From the IMG/VR virus record IMGVR_UViG_3300009431_000040, positions 1 to 42,170 of that record: a DNA stretch of 42,170 nt, one strand, 5' to 3'. The DNA is from a virus. The notes under the pieces were generated by a model. The model had not been told where the DNA came from, did no database searches, and saw only the letters and a list, made by a program, of their open reading frames with translations. The translations under genes and the position numbers were made by a program. This document shows, one piece after another, positions 17,190-25,830 of this stretch (its first letter is position 1; each line of letters begins with the position of its first letter).

Positions 17190-17208
17190 CCCCCGGGTAT
17201 GCCGGGGG
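17190..17208 (-). terminator. GC-rich hairpin after the major capsid gene
   Basis: CCCCCGG (17190-17196) and CCGGGGG (17202-17208) form a 7-bp stem around GTATG. On the minus strand an eight-T run follows about 20 bases later (17169-17162), too far for a classic terminator. It may protect or process the capsid mRNA. Confidence 0.45.
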
Positions 17209-17239
17209 GTACCGTTATCCACTTTTCAAACGATCCTAA

Positions 17240-18469
17240 TTAGACCGCGCACTTAAGTTCGATGCCCGCCTCTGCCAAAACTACCTGTCCACCTACCCAG
17301 CTCTCAACGCTGAACTCCACAAAGCCCCTCTTAATGTACGGGTTTCGAAGGAAGATTGCGTTAAAGGCGTCAACCACACAATACATTTTCATGAAATCGG
17401 CGTACACAACCGGAACCGCATCGGCGGCGATGTCCGGCATGTCGTTCATGATTACGTACGGGTCGCCGTTAATCTGGTTTGGCACAGCGGCTCCCACATT
17501 GCCGGCTTCCCAGATATAACGATCAGCACCGTCTTTTAAAGTGCGGATGAAAGCAAGGGTGCGCCTGTTTAATGCATACATTGGATTATAACCGTCTTTG
17601 AGCCTACCGGTAAGGGTAATAAGAGAGTCGAAATCGAAAGTAGTAGCATCGCCTGAATTAAGTTGTGGCAACCCGCCTTGTAAAAAGCCAGTAGGTTTTT
17701 TAACGCCGTTACCGTTTACAAACGCCTGTCCTTCAAGCAATTGACGCGCTTCCACAAAGTCGCCCGTAATTTCGGTCTCTAAATTCCAAAACGAGCCATT
17801 GAGGGCCGTGTTTGTGGCCTCGGTAACTACCATCATGGAATGTACGGGTATGCGAGGTTGGCGATAGGTGCTCTGTGAAAGCGTGCCATCCTCGCCCTCG
17901 CCTGTCCAGTATGCTTGCACAAGCGTCTCCCTCGCCGCCATCTCCATGGCAAGTGCATCAATGGTCTTTACCCTTGCAACTTGGCGCACCGGCGAAATTT
18001 CGGTGATGGGCTTGATGATTTGGTCATCATACGCATCCCGCATAAGAAAGCCGCCGTCCGGGTTACTGTCCGAACGCAGGTACTTCATCTCAAGGCCGGA
18101 TTTTTCCATCTGCTCCTCGGATTTGCCTTCGCAGAAAGCTCGCAAGGACTTGATTTCGGTTTCCAATGCAAGTGCTTTCTCGACGCCGGCGGTTGCTGGA
18201 ATCTGACCAAGCTTGGCAACTTTGGTTTCAAGTTCTTTGATGGCGTCTTCCTGGGCTTCAGCACTCTTGCGCTCCTCGGCTAATTTGCCAATAAGCTCCT
18301 GGTTTTTTGTCTCCATCTTGTCCAAGGCGTCGTTTGCTTTGGACATTTTTTCTTCAAGTTCGGCAATGCCACCCTCGAATTTTTGGGCTTTTTTCTCGAT
18401 TGCCTCATGGGCCTCACGCACGGCGTTAATCGCATCTGCGTATTCTTTGTTCTGTTTGTCGTCTGACAT
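17240..18469 (-). CDS. Major capsid protein, HK97 fold
   Basis: A 409-residue protein. Residues about 1-95 are a highly charged coiled coil (the delta domain, an internal scaffold normally removed by the protease). The mature part shows SDSNPDGGFLMRDAYDDQIIKPI, ISPVRQVARVKTID, QAYWTGEGEDGTLSQ and ARQLLEGQAFVNGNGVKKPTG, all close to the HK97 gp5 family. Cleavage probably occurs around residue 100-115. It lies ten bases after the prohead protease. Confidence 0.93.
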   Translation of the reverse strand: MSDDKQNKEYADAINAVREAHEAIEKKAQKFEGGIAELEEKMSKANDALDKMETKNQELIGKLAEERKSAEAQEDAIKELETKVAKLGQIPATAGVEKALALETEIKSLRAFCEGKSEEQMEKSGLEMKYLRSDSNPDGGFLMRDAYDDQIIKPITEISPVRQVARVKTIDALAMEMAARETLVQAYWTGEGEDGTLSQSTYRQPRIPVHSMMVVTEATNTALNGSFWNLETEITGDFVEARQLLEGQAFVNGNGVKKPTGFLQGGLPQLNSGDATTFDFDSLITLTGRLKDGYNPMYALNRRTLAFIRTLKDGADRYIWEAGNVGAAVPNQINGDPYVIMNDMPDIAADAVPVVYADFMKMYCVVDAFNAIFLRNPYIKRGFVEFSVESWVGGQVVLAEAGIELKCAV

Positions 18470-18478
18470 TGTTTTACC

Positions 18479-19183
18479 TCACAACGTTTTGATTTTGTTT
18501 GCAAATTGTTTAAGTTCACTTGCCAGCGCCGAAGTGTCCCTGGAAGTTGCCGAATCGCTCGGTTGCGCCTCCATAAAACGGCTTGCCAGATACACGACAC
18601 TTTTTTTAGAAAAGGCCCCTGATTCCCTCAGTAGCTTTTCAAAATCTCGCCTGGTCTTAACCTGTTCCACATCGCCGATGTCAAATTGCTTCATATCCGT
18701 AACCTGCGCAAGCTCGTTTACTGGTATATCTACCAATGACCCCTCAATCAGAGCCGCCTTTTTGATTATGCGCACCCCGTCGTCGTCGTACGTGAAATCC
18801 AGGGCTTTGAAACCGATGCTCATGGATTGCACGGAGCCGACTTTCATCTGGGGGATTACCCGGCCAGCAACGAGGCTGTCCGCTTTGGGCATCTTGCCCT
18901 TAACGAAAAGGCCCTTGTCGTCGTTTTTAATATCCTCAAATATGCCCACAACCTCCTTGAAGCTGTGTTGCCAGAGCAATTTAGGCCAGATTTTCTTCAG
19001 GGATTCATCAAAGCACCCTTTAATCAGGACATCATCATACCGGTCGATATTGCCCCAAGTGGCAAGGTATCCCTCAAAGTAAAAGTTATCCGAGTCTTCC
19101 TGTTTGGGAAGCGCCTTGTATTCAAATGGCCTGGAAAGAATTTCCGGTTTTTTTGGCTCTGTATCTGGTTTCCCTGTTTGCAT
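18479..19183 (-). CDS. Prohead protease, HK97 (U35) family
   Basis: A 234-residue serine protease that matures the capsid. ATG 19183 was chosen for GGAG six bases upstream. FEGYLATWGNIDRYDDVLIKG marks the N-terminal strand, WQHSF contains the catalytic His, and VGSVQSMSIGF contains the catalytic Ser, followed by LIEGSLVDIPVNELAQV. It lies directly before the capsid gene, and the charged C-terminal tail (about 165-234) may bind the scaffold domain. Confidence 0.92.
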   Translation of the reverse strand: MQTGKPDTEPKKPEILSRPFEYKALPKQEDSDNFYFEGYLATWGNIDRYDDVLIKGCFDESLKKIWPKLLWQHSFKEVVGIFEDIKNDDKGLFVKGKMPKADSLVAGRVIPQMKVGSVQSMSIGFKALDFTYDDDGVRIIKKAALIEGSLVDIPVNELAQVTDMKQFDIGDVEQVKTRRDFEKLLRESGAFSKKSVVYLASRFMEAQPSDSATSRDTSALASELKQFANKIKTL

Positions 19184-19281
19184 GGTTAACTCCATAATGT
19201 TCACGTTACGCTATCAGTATCGCAGATTTCAAGCCTTCCGACACGTAATGAGTACAGAGTGCTGTCAACTAACGTGTATGA

Positions 19282-20067
19282 TTAAATCAGCACGCCGAAG
19301 AAATACAGGGCAACACAACGGCAATTAACAAGGTTCCAGGGGGAGGCTCCCAAAGACCAGTCGCCCGGGTACATAAGAAATTCACCGCCCACGACAAAAG
19401 GGAGCTTTTCTGGTTGCCTCTGGAAGCGTGCGGCCTCATGCGCCGGGCGCACCTTTGTATCGTTGCGGGGTACCCACTCTTTCAGGGCCTCCAATTGCAC
19501 CGCCGCCGTCAGGCCCCCGGCGACGATATTCTGGGCCTGGCGCACGGTGGCGCCCTTTGAACCTTCGGATGCCTTCTGTGTCTCCGTCGCCGCAATGGTG
19601 TTCGCCCTGGGCAAGTTGTGGGTCTGGAGCTGTTCGTACGATGCCCGGGCGTCTCGGCCGGTGTCCTGCAATGCCTGGTTGATTTGCTTCTGGGATGTAC
19701 CCAAAATCTGGTCAACCGATTGGGCGACACTTTCGGCCGCAAACGCCAGCAACAAGCCGACCAGCTCTGGATGGTCGTCATCGATAGTAGGCTGGTCCGC
19801 CGCCCTCAATGCCTGGTTTATCTCCCGCATCACGAGGCGGTGAAACTTGCGGCCGGTTTTGTCGTAATGCTTAAAAAGGATATTGAATAGCTCGGGCCGA
19901 AACTCCTCCATGTTCAGGGTCAACCCGGTACTTTCAAACAGGTTCAAAAACCGCCGGTTCTGTTTGCCGAAGAAGCGCCGCATCCTGGCACGCAACTCGG
20001 CCTCCAGCCGTAATTTCATACGCAACTGCTTCGCCGCCCGGCGTTCCTTTTCCGCCTGGGTTGCCAT
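19282..20067 (-). CDS. Minor head protein, Mu gpF-like head morphogenesis protein
   Basis: A 261-residue protein. The N-terminus is very basic and helical. The C-terminal domain carries RNDTKVRPAHEAARFQ, then LPFVVGGEFLMYPGDW and GASPWNLVNCRCVALY, the R..H......P......PGD..(G)A....iNCRC signature of the family. It probably binds the portal and is injected or helps assembly. It follows the portal gene by three bases. The 98-base gap after it holds no clear ORF. Confidence 0.9.
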   Translation of the reverse strand: MATQAEKERRAAKQLRMKLRLEAELRARMRRFFGKQNRRFLNLFESTGLTLNMEEFRPELFNILFKHYDKTGRKFHRLVMREINQALRAADQPTIDDDHPELVGLLLAFAAESVAQSVDQILGTSQKQINQALQDTGRDARASYEQLQTHNLPRANTIAATETQKASEGSKGATVRQAQNIVAGGLTAAVQLEALKEWVPRNDTKVRPAHEAARFQRQPEKLPFVVGGEFLMYPGDWSLGASPWNLVNCRCVALYFFGVLI

Positions 20068-20070
20068 TAA

Positions 20071-21516
20071 TTAAGCCTGACAGAGGTCGTCTATTTGGGA
20101 TTTTGTGAAGCGGGGATTACCGGATTCGTCCATCGCCATTTCAAGGCCCCGGCGCAACTCGCTCAAACTTTTCGCCTCGCCCTCATTGGGTACCTCATCA
20201 TCTACCAGGGCCGGGATTTCGTTTGCGGGCCGCAATATGACATCGCCGCCGGCAACCGGTTTGAGGCCCAGGCCCACCCGCAACTCGTTGACGGTGCTGA
20301 CGCCTATTTCCTTTTGCGTTTTGATGTTGTCGATGCGCCTGGGGGCAAGCTCCGGTATCTGTGTCTCATCGTACCAAAGCTCGTAATCCTTCCAGTCACT
20401 TTCAAACCTGTACATCAGTGCGGATGTAAGTTGCCCGAGGATGAACCTGGCGACCGGCAATATAGCCTTGTCGTACTCGGCAACGGTTGAAGTCTCATAG
20501 TTGCTGTATGTTTGCGCACCCTGCTCGATGCTGGGCAATGGGATTTTGTATTGGCGGTAAATCGCCGTCCGGGTATTGAGCGACAGGGTTTTGTAATCCA
20601 TATCCCTGTTCGTGACGATATTTTCCTGGTACTTGACATTCTCGAACAACATGGGCCGGCCCGCATTCTCGGCGCCCACAAAATACAAGTCGATTTGGTC
20701 CTGCATCCGCTTGAACTGAGCATCTGTCAATGGATACTGATTGTCGTTTGTGCTGAACGTACCCCCAGGGCGGGCGCCCCTCTTGAGGAGAGATTTGTTG
20801 TGGCGCCCCGAATATATGTACTGCTCAATATCGTTGTACAGTGGTTTAGGTATCGGCGTGCCGTAAAAGTGCCGGGAACCCCGACGGGGGTTGAATGAGA
20901 ACACGGGCCATATTTCATTATCGTCAGACGCACGGAACCGCAACCGCCCGTCCACGTTGTCGCCCTTGTAAACGGCGTTCATGAATTCGCTTTGCATGTA
21001 AATCAGCGACATATCCCCCAGCCGGTTCGGCTCGATGCGGGAGTATTGCGGGTTCAGCACGTCCAGCGATGCGGGGGGTCGGGTTACGGGACCGAGGGAT
21101 TGGAGGAATGGGTTGCCGGTAATCAGGTACATTGAGGCAAGCTGGCACAGAAAATCCTCCTGGCTCATGCTGTCGTTCGGATATTGTAGCAACTTCAGGA
21201 ATTCATGTCTGGTAATTAGCTCACCCGTCGAAATTTTGCGCACAACAATCGGCAACTCCGCAAACCCCTCGGATATGCGCTGGATGGCATCCGCCAGGGG
21301 CGCACATCTTTCAAAATACTGGATGAGCACGGCAAACGATAAATCCCAATTGTCCGAATCCTGAAGGTGGGCGGCGAAGCTGGAGGCGCCGAGCGGGTTG
21401 CCGTAACTTTTTTCCTCCAGGGCCGGCGGGCGCCGGGGCGGGTCAACGTACCAATTTAATTCTTCTGTTGCTGGCGGGGAAACCAGTGATTTAGCAAAAT
21501 CAATAATTCCTGCCAT
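20071..21516 (-). CDS. Portal protein, HK97 family
   Basis: A 481-residue protein. Family features include YFERCAPLADAIQRISEGFAELPI (lead helix and strand), HEFLKLLQYPNDSMSQEDFL, a MYLITGNPFLQSLG segment, and KIPLPSIEQGAQTYSNYETS with AEYDKAILPVARFILGQL in the C-terminal half. It forms the dodecameric DNA gate and terminase dock. It overlaps the terminase stop by one base (TAATG), so the two are translationally coupled. Confidence 0.92.
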   Translation of the reverse strand: MAGIIDFAKSLVSPPATEELNWYVDPPRRPPALEEKSYGNPLGASSFAAHLQDSDNWDLSFAVLIQYFERCAPLADAIQRISEGFAELPIVVRKISTGELITRHEFLKLLQYPNDSMSQEDFLCQLASMYLITGNPFLQSLGPVTRPPASLDVLNPQYSRIEPNRLGDMSLIYMQSEFMNAVYKGDNVDGRLRFRASDDNEIWPVFSFNPRRGSRHFYGTPIPKPLYNDIEQYIYSGRHNKSLLKRGARPGGTFSTNDNQYPLTDAQFKRMQDQIDLYFVGAENAGRPMLFENVKYQENIVTNRDMDYKTLSLNTRTAIYRQYKIPLPSIEQGAQTYSNYETSTVAEYDKAILPVARFILGQLTSALMYRFESDWKDYELWYDETQIPELAPRRIDNIKTQKEIGVSTVNELRVGLGLKPVAGGDVILRPANEIPALVDDEVPNEGEAKSLSELRRGLEMAMDESGNPRFTKSQIDDLCQA

Positions 21517-22961
21517 TATAACATCCTAATTCTGGGTTCGGCCGGTTGTTTGATGACAAGTTCGTGCACGCCCCATACGAGCGCATCCATCCGGTTTGGT
21601 GAATTGGCTTGCCCGGGCTGGTAATCTGCCATCTCGTCCTCTAGTTCTTTTAAGCCATGCCCTACATGATGAACAAGGCCCTGCTCATAAAGCGTCGCCA
21701 CCGGCTCGGCACGCACGGCTTTCCCTTTAGTCGCTGTTACGAGCTTCGGATAAATATCACTTCGGTACGTGTTAATCGTGCTTTCTACCATATCACCCCC
21801 GAAGTTTTTCTCAGCTATGATTCTATCCGCTTTATAAAAATCATACAAGTCGCACGAGGCCTTCGCCCACTCTATGGGCTTGTAATTACCTGTCTTGTCA
21901 ATGAACACATACACATCACGGCTCAAGCGCCCTACAACTACAATTCCTGTATCGTCGGTGTTTTCACCCTTCGTACCCTGGGGATCTATTGCGACGACAA
22001 TGCGTTCCATCTTTTCGAAATCCATGTGCTCAACACGGTACTTGTTGAAATTCTGGCGCGTAAACAATGCGTTCGGGTTGTCAATTTCGTTCCAATTGCC
22101 ATCACAAAGTGCCTTGTAATCCGCCGCCGAAAGGTTTTCCAGACTTGCCCTATACCCCGGATCTTTTTCCAAGAGCTTTAGATTATCTTCAAGGTATCCG
22201 CGTACAAAGGTAAAGCTCTTTGTTTGAGATTTAGGGCCGAACCGTTCTTCCAGTTCCTCGGGTGTGTCCGCCCAAATGAACCGGTCATCCTTGTTCACAA
22301 AATACCTGATTACCCCGCTTCGCTCCGGTATGATGTACCCATCGTCCCCAATCCACCATTTAATCATTTCCTTAACCCAGGAACGAGGATCAGGGTTGCA
22401 CGTTGCCCGAATGTAACTGTCAATACCCGTTAGGGACCGATTGCGGCTCATTATGTACTGAAATTCCGCTTGCGAAAATTGGGTAACCTCGTCCAAGGAT
22501 ATGACGGGGCTTTGCAAGCCCTGCCAATAATCCGCAACCCGGGCGGCGTGCTGGCTATGCTTGAAGAATATCTGGGCGCCTGATGGAAATACGAACTTAG
22601 GTTTGTCGCCCTTGGTGTGCCGACCCCGAAACATGCCGAATAATTGCTTTGCCTCTTCCCACAACCCACCGGCGTCGAATATCTGGCTGTATGTCTTGCG
22701 CACAACAACCCCGGAATAGTTGGGTATATGTATCCATTTAAGATGGTCGAACAGCAACGACCATGATTTACCGGAGCCGGCCTCCCCGCCGTACAAACAA
22801 ATATCCGCTGGGCAGCTTTGAAACTGCTCTTGTCCGCCAGGTTGTGGCCACAATACAACTGTATCTTTGAAGGTGCTTTTGAAGTCGGATTTATGCTCGG
22901 CCGGTATTACGTGCGGGCTGGCTATTTTGCGCTCGGCGAGCCAGGCTTGCAACTGGTTCAT
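21516..22961 (-). CDS. terL: Terminase large subunit
   Basis: A 481-residue packaging motor. The ATPase half has Walker A GGEAGSGKS (about residues 58-66) and Walker B VISLDE (about 153-158). The nuclease half has RIVVAIDPQGTKGENTDDTG, an ADRIIAEKNFGGDMV segment and the late acidic SPNRMDALVWGVHEL, matching the RNase H-like nuclease. It lies upstream of portal as usual, but the gene before it is a histone-like protein rather than terS, which lies 12 kb away on the other strand. Confidence 0.95.
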   Translation of the reverse strand: MNQLQAWLAERKIASPHVIPAEHKSDFKSTFKDTVVLWPQPGGQEQFQSCPADICLYGGEAGSGKSWSLLFDHLKWIHIPNYSGVVVRKTYSQIFDAGGLWEEAKQLFGMFRGRHTKGDKPKFVFPSGAQIFFKHSQHAARVADYWQGLQSPVISLDEVTQFSQAEFQYIMSRNRSLTGIDSYIRATCNPDPRSWVKEMIKWWIGDDGYIIPERSGVIRYFVNKDDRFIWADTPEELEERFGPKSQTKSFTFVRGYLEDNLKLLEKDPGYRASLENLSAADYKALCDGNWNEIDNPNALFTRQNFNKYRVEHMDFEKMERIVVAIDPQGTKGENTDDTGIVVVGRLSRDVYVFIDKTGNYKPIEWAKASCDLYDFYKADRIIAEKNFGGDMVESTINTYRSDIYPKLVTATKGKAVRAEPVATLYEQGLVHHVGHGLKELEDEMADYQPGQANSPNRMDALVWGVHELVIKQPAEPRIRML

Positions 22962-22964
22962 CTG

Positions 22965-23345
22965 TTACTTTTTGGAGGCTTTTTTCTTAGTCACCACCTT
23001 CTTTTTGATAGCCTTTTTTTTCTTGGTAGCAACCTTCTTCTTCGCTTTGGGTGCTGGAGCCTTTGTTTTCGGCGCCGGGATAGGCACAGGTGCCGGTTCA
23101 TCAGGTTCGGCCGGAGGTTTGGGTGTCTTCGCCGGTGAGGGTGCTGGGGGCGCTATGGGGACGTCCTTGCGCAAAGCGTTCAATTTCGCAATTGCGGCCG
23201 AAAGCCTGTATGCCGCCGTCGCCGTATTATCAACAACCTTTGAGGCTCCCGCAACTTGTTCAATAACCCTATCCGCCACCTGGCACAATTTCTCCGCCAG
23301 TGCAACGCACTCATTTTTCGCAACTGTTTCCTTTTCGTTTCCCAT
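22965..23345 (-). CDS. Histone H1-like Lys/Ala/Pro-rich protein
   Basis: A 126-residue protein starting at ATG 23345 behind AAGGAG. Residues 1-60 are helical and acidic to neutral (ALAEKLCQVADRVIEQV). Residues about 62-95 are Pro/Ala-rich, and the tail (about 96-126) is almost wholly Lys, Ala, Val and Thr with KKK runs, as in H1/HC1-type DNA-binding tails. It sits three bases before terL in the usual terS place. DNA or RNA binding is inferred from composition only. Confidence 0.75.
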   Translation of the reverse strand: MGNEKETVAKNECVALAEKLCQVADRVIEQVAGASKVVDNTATAAYRLSAAIAKLNALRKDVPIAPPAPSPAKTPKPPAEPDEPAPVPIPAPKTKAPAPKAKKKVATKKKKAIKKKVVTKKKASKK

Positions 23346-23456
23346 GTCCAAATCTCCTTCGCAATATGTGCATTGAAATCGCAACAAGGCCCCGGACTAT
23401 TGCCCGCCGGAATTGGGGGTCGCCCGAGGCCTGGTAAATTTTAAACCCTTGCCGTA

Positions 23457-24014
23457 TTAAATTCCCCACCATTTGCACGCCCATTTAGTAACTTCGTCCG
23501 TCCTCCCCCCCTGCTTAGCAATACGGTCGATAATCAAAAGGTGTTTTCTGGTCACGGCGATGTCGGATTTGCGCACCTTGTAACTCCGCAACTTGTAAGC
23601 AATGGTTTTATAATCCGGTTTCATATCCAGGGCATAAGCCATCTCAACGTTCGCATGGAGGGCCTCGGCCTCATAATGGGAGCGCCGGGATTGGCTAAAA
23701 ACATATCTGAATATAAAGCGGGCTTTGTCCCGGCGCCATTGGCGGAAGTGGATGAGTTCGTGACAGATGGTAATTACCTGGTCACGCAAATCGGCCTCCG
23801 TGCCGGCACCGGGCTTGAAACTGAGCCATATGAGCCGGCCGATGGTTATGGACCAGCGGTCCAACCATTTATCCACTTTGGGGATGTCCATAGCATCAAC
23901 GGCCCATTTGATGATATTGTACACCGAACTACGTTTTGTGACCACTTTCACGCCGTATTTTTTCTTCGCCGCACCGAGGAACCGTTGAACGTTTGTTTTG
24001 GTTAATTTTTTCAT
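23457..24014 (-). CDS. Putative HExxH zinc metalloprotease
   Basis: A 185-residue basic protein with ITICHELIHFRQ near residues 81-92, an HExxH zinc motif (His85, Glu86, His89). The SHYEAEALHANVE segment near 112-124 supplies a candidate third ligand, as in gluzincin or SprT/WSS1-like peptidases. No signal peptide is visible, so it may act in the cytoplasm or leave by lysis. It overlaps the lipoprotein gene by four bases. Target unknown. Confidence 0.65.
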   Translation of the reverse strand: MKKLTKTNVQRFLGAAKKKYGVKVVTKRSSVYNIIKWAVDAMDIPKVDKWLDRWSITIGRLIWLSFKPGAGTEADLRDQVITICHELIHFRQWRRDKARFIFRYVFSQSRRSHYEAEALHANVEMAYALDMKPDYKTIAYKLRSYKVRKSDIAVTRKHLLIIDRIAKQGGRTDEVTKWACKWWGI

Positions 24015-24283
24015 GTGTCACTGTCTCCCTCCCACACGCATTCGGCGGCGGGTTCAGTGCCGGTATCGACCCCTGCATCCGTATCACCCTCTACACAAGT
24101 CCATACGCCCGGTTCTATTACGGCGCAATTTGTTACATCCTCCCACCGTTCATCGGCGTTGCAAACTTGCACCATGTCGCCTTGGCACCTTGTTTCATGT
24201 TTTACGCACTGAGCGCACCCTTCCAGCGCAATCAAAAACAGCACGGCGACAATTATTGCAATTGTATTAAGTAAATCTTTCAT
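24011..24283 (-). CDS. Small Cys-rich lipoprotein
   Basis: A 90-residue protein with a hydrophobic signal (about residues 6-20) and lipobox-like ALEGC, giving Cys23 as the likely lipidated residue. The mature part, HETRCQGDMVQVCNADERWEDVTNC, has the C..G..vq.C...g.W....C pattern frequent in deltaproteobacterial and myxobacterial surface proteins. A Thr/Asp-rich end follows (GDTDAGVDTG). Spanin, exclusion factor or host-derived cargo are all possible. It is coupled to both neighbours by overlapping stop/start codons. Confidence 0.7.
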   Translation of the reverse strand: MKDLLNTIAIIVAVLFLIALEGCAQCVKHETRCQGDMVQVCNADERWEDVTNCAVIEPGVWTCVEGDTDAGVDTGTEPAAECVWEGDSDT

Positions 24284-24567
24284 TATTTGTTGTTCTCCAT
24301 ATCTTTCGCCGTGAGCGCCAGGACGCCCATAAGGCGCCGTTCCTCACGGTCTATTTCGGCGGCGCTTTTAAGAGCCGAGTTCTGGGCGTCAAGCCAATTA
24401 TTCCAAGTTGATATTGTCATGCTGAGTTTTTCCAGCACGCCGGCGTCAGCCTGGTTTATTTGCAGGAGGGATTCAGTGCGCACGGTCACGGCATCGGCCC
24501 GCAAGGAGCGCAACGCACTCCGGGCCGTGTTTGTCAATACAGGTTTGTCAATACTGGCTTCAGTCAT
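24283..24567 (-). CDS. Hypothetical helical protein
   Basis: A 94-residue protein starting at ATG 24567 behind GAAAGGGAGACAA; ATG 24582 lies inside that signal. It is rich in Ala, Leu, Ser and Glu and predicted largely helical, with no membrane segment. It overlaps the lipoprotein start (TAATG). No family recognised. Confidence 0.7.
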   Translation of the reverse strand: MTEASIDKPVLTNTARSALRSLRADAVTVRTESLLQINQADAGVLEKLSMTISTWNNWLDAQNSALKSAAEIDREERRLMGVLALTAKDMENNK

Positions 24568-24658
24568 TTGTCTCCCTTTCATATTACTTTATACGAGTAA
24601 AAATATCAAATCAGCCCAAAGCGGGGTGGCGGACCACGAAAGGGAAAAACGAGTTGAC

Positions 24659-24674
24659 CAGCCCCGCCGGGCTG
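24659..24674. terminator. Hairpin CAGCCC-GGGCTG after the 66-residue gene
   Basis: CAGCCC and GGGCTG pair around a four-base loop immediately beyond the stop of the 24676-24876 gene. The T-rich tract lies on the plus-strand side (24675-24686), so it resembles a terminator for plus-strand transcription; for the minus strand the T run (GTTTTTCCC) is about 10 bases away. Function uncertain. The 24568-24675 gap holds no other feature. Confidence 0.4.
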
Positions 24675-24675
24675 T

Positions 24676-24876
24676 TTATTTTATTTCAATACCCAGGCGC
24701 TTCAACATAATGCGGGTTTTGAGCGATGCCATAAATACGGTAGACTGGTCGTGCGATACTTCCTGAATATACGCATTGTCATCGGCATTGTCTAACGCAT
24801 CCTTCATCAGCACGCCCTGATGTTCGCCGAGTGCCTCATGGATTATTTTGAGTTCGCCAGGTGTAAATTCTAGCAT
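24676..24876 (-). CDS. Hypothetical protein (66 aa)
   Basis: It starts at ATG 24876 behind GGAAGGGAACAACC, with MLEFTPGELKIIHEALGEH as a helical start and a central acidic loop. Its upstream region carries copy A of the repeated TTGCATTTTTAAAT motif about 55 bases before the start, so it may head its own transcript. No known family. Confidence 0.7.
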   Translation of the reverse strand: MLEFTPGELKIIHEALGEHQGVLMKDALDNADDNAYIQEVSHDQSTVFMASLKTRIMLKRLGIEIK

Positions 24877-24928
24877 GGTTGTTCCCTTCCGTTGATTTGT
24901 ACAGTAGCACAACCGGCGCACCGTATAC

Positions 24929-24943
24929 AATTTAAAAATGCAA
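24929..24943 (-). promoter_or_regulatory. Repeated control motif, copy A
   Basis: The minus strand reads TTGCATTTTTAAATT, flanked by TAAACA (weak -35) and TATACG (weak -10) with 16-base spacing. The same motif lies in three other places (30764, 33181, 33210). A 147-base gap (24877-25023) contains it together with an ACTCCA/TGGAGT inverted repeat; no ORF was seen there. Confidence 0.5.
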
Positions 24944-25023
24944 TGTTTAAGAATAATCGGGGTTAGCAACTCCAAATCCCTAAAACTGGAGTAATTGTTA
25001 TCTTACGGAGTCGCGCCGACACA

Positions 25024-25230
25024 TTATGAAATCCACAAATAACCGGCGGCGTCAATACTTACTTTTGTCGGGTTGTAAAAGTACTCACCATCGCGTTCTG
25101 ATCGATCACGGCGTTCTAAACCCCTAATAAATTCGGCCTTACCTACACGTAAATAAATCTGGGCGTGTGATACCCACACGTTTATTTTCCTTGCCCGTGC
25201 CACTAATTTGAGCATTTGTGTTCTATCCAT
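25024..25230 (-). CDS. Hypothetical protein (68 aa)
   Basis: A basic protein with MLKLVARARKINVWVSHAQIYLRVGKAEF, read as helix then strands, and a C-terminal GYLWIS strand. It overlaps the previous gene by eight bases. No motif identifies its role. Confidence 0.65.
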   Translation of the reverse strand: MDRTQMLKLVARARKINVWVSHAQIYLRVGKAEFIRGLERRDRSERDGEYFYNPTKVSIDAAGYLWIS

Positions 25231-25429
25231 GCGCCACCTCCCTCACGTCCTGATTCCAGGGTCTGGCGGTGATTGGGTAATGCCAGAGGCGCCCGCCGGT
25301 GATAATGTTTTTGGGGTATTTGTCAAAGTAGGCACGCTCCGCGTCGTCATACGCTTTGCCGGGGATGCGCCCCTTGCGTGCCAGGTCGCCGAGTTCGCAA
25401 ACCCGCTTCCAGTGGTCTTCTCTAGTCAT
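25223..25429 (-). CDS. Hypothetical protein (68 aa)
   Basis: It starts at ATG 25429 behind the repeated signal GAAAGGGAAAACC. The sequence is polar, with LGDLARKGRIPGKAYDDAERAYF as a probable helix and a Trp-containing end. No family recognised. It is part of a run of small genes after the 25.7 kb intergenic region. Confidence 0.65.
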   Translation of the reverse strand: MTREDHWKRVCELGDLARKGRIPGKAYDDAERAYFDKYPKNIITGGRLWHYPITARPWNQDVREVAHG

Positions 25430-25458
25430 GGTTTTCCCTTTCGTGTCTTATTATTTGC

Positions 25459-25689
25459 CTATCCTCTTTTTGCTTCCCGAGCTTTTTTTTCAGCCTCTCT
25501 AACCTTTTGTGCGGCAACGGCACGGCGAACACGGTGCTGAGTAGCCTGATTGCTTTTCTTAACAGCTTCCCAAACTTCCGAACCAGTGGCATTTTTAACA
25601 GCCTGGCGCCGTGCGGCCTCCTGGCGCCATTTGCTAGAAGCGGCCCTGCATTGTGAACATTTTTTTTCAGTTGTGCATGTTTCTTCCAT
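25459..25689 (-). CDS. Small basic zinc-binding-like protein (76 aa)
   Basis: Cys5, Cys11 and Cys14 (EETCTTEKKCSQC) lie at the start, followed by a long Ala/Arg/Lys-rich helix to the end, suggesting nucleic-acid binding. The start ATG 25689 follows CAAAGGGAAAATAAA. It is the first gene after a 213-base AT-rich intergenic region, so it may head a transcript. Confidence 0.65.
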   Translation of the reverse strand: MEETCTTEKKCSQCRAASSKWRQEAARRQAVKNATGSEVWEAVKKSNQATQHRVRRAVAAQKVREAEKKAREAKRG

Positions 25690-25732
25690 TTTATTTTCCC
25701 TTTGTTTGCGTTGTGTTGCGGTTCATACCTGT

Positions 25733-25738
25733 ATTATA
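25733..25738 (-). promoter_or_regulatory. Candidate -10 box TATAAT
   Basis: TATAAT occurs on the minus strand about 45 bases before the 25689 start, preceded by TTTGCA; no good -35 lies at 17 bases. The surrounding gap (25690-25902) also holds a 13-base dyad (CGCAATAATTGCG, 25831-25843) and two TTACCAGT boxes (25758-25770, 25902-25912). Confidence 0.35.
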
Positions 25739-25830
25739 TGCAAACGCTGTACCAATATTTTTACCAGTACAAAAGCTAATCAAATCAGGCTCTTACACGG
25801 TCGCACCGGAACACGTAATAACGCAAAACC

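Noticed and set aside
18213-19082. A long plus-strand open frame (289 codons) across the capsid/protease boundary
   Set aside because: It is antisense to the HK97 capsid and protease genes, has Ser/Leu-rich shadow composition and no ribosome-binding site.
24659-24686. Strong plus-strand terminator at the 24.67 kb hairpin
   Set aside because: No plus-strand gene leads into it; listed only as a hairpin of uncertain role.
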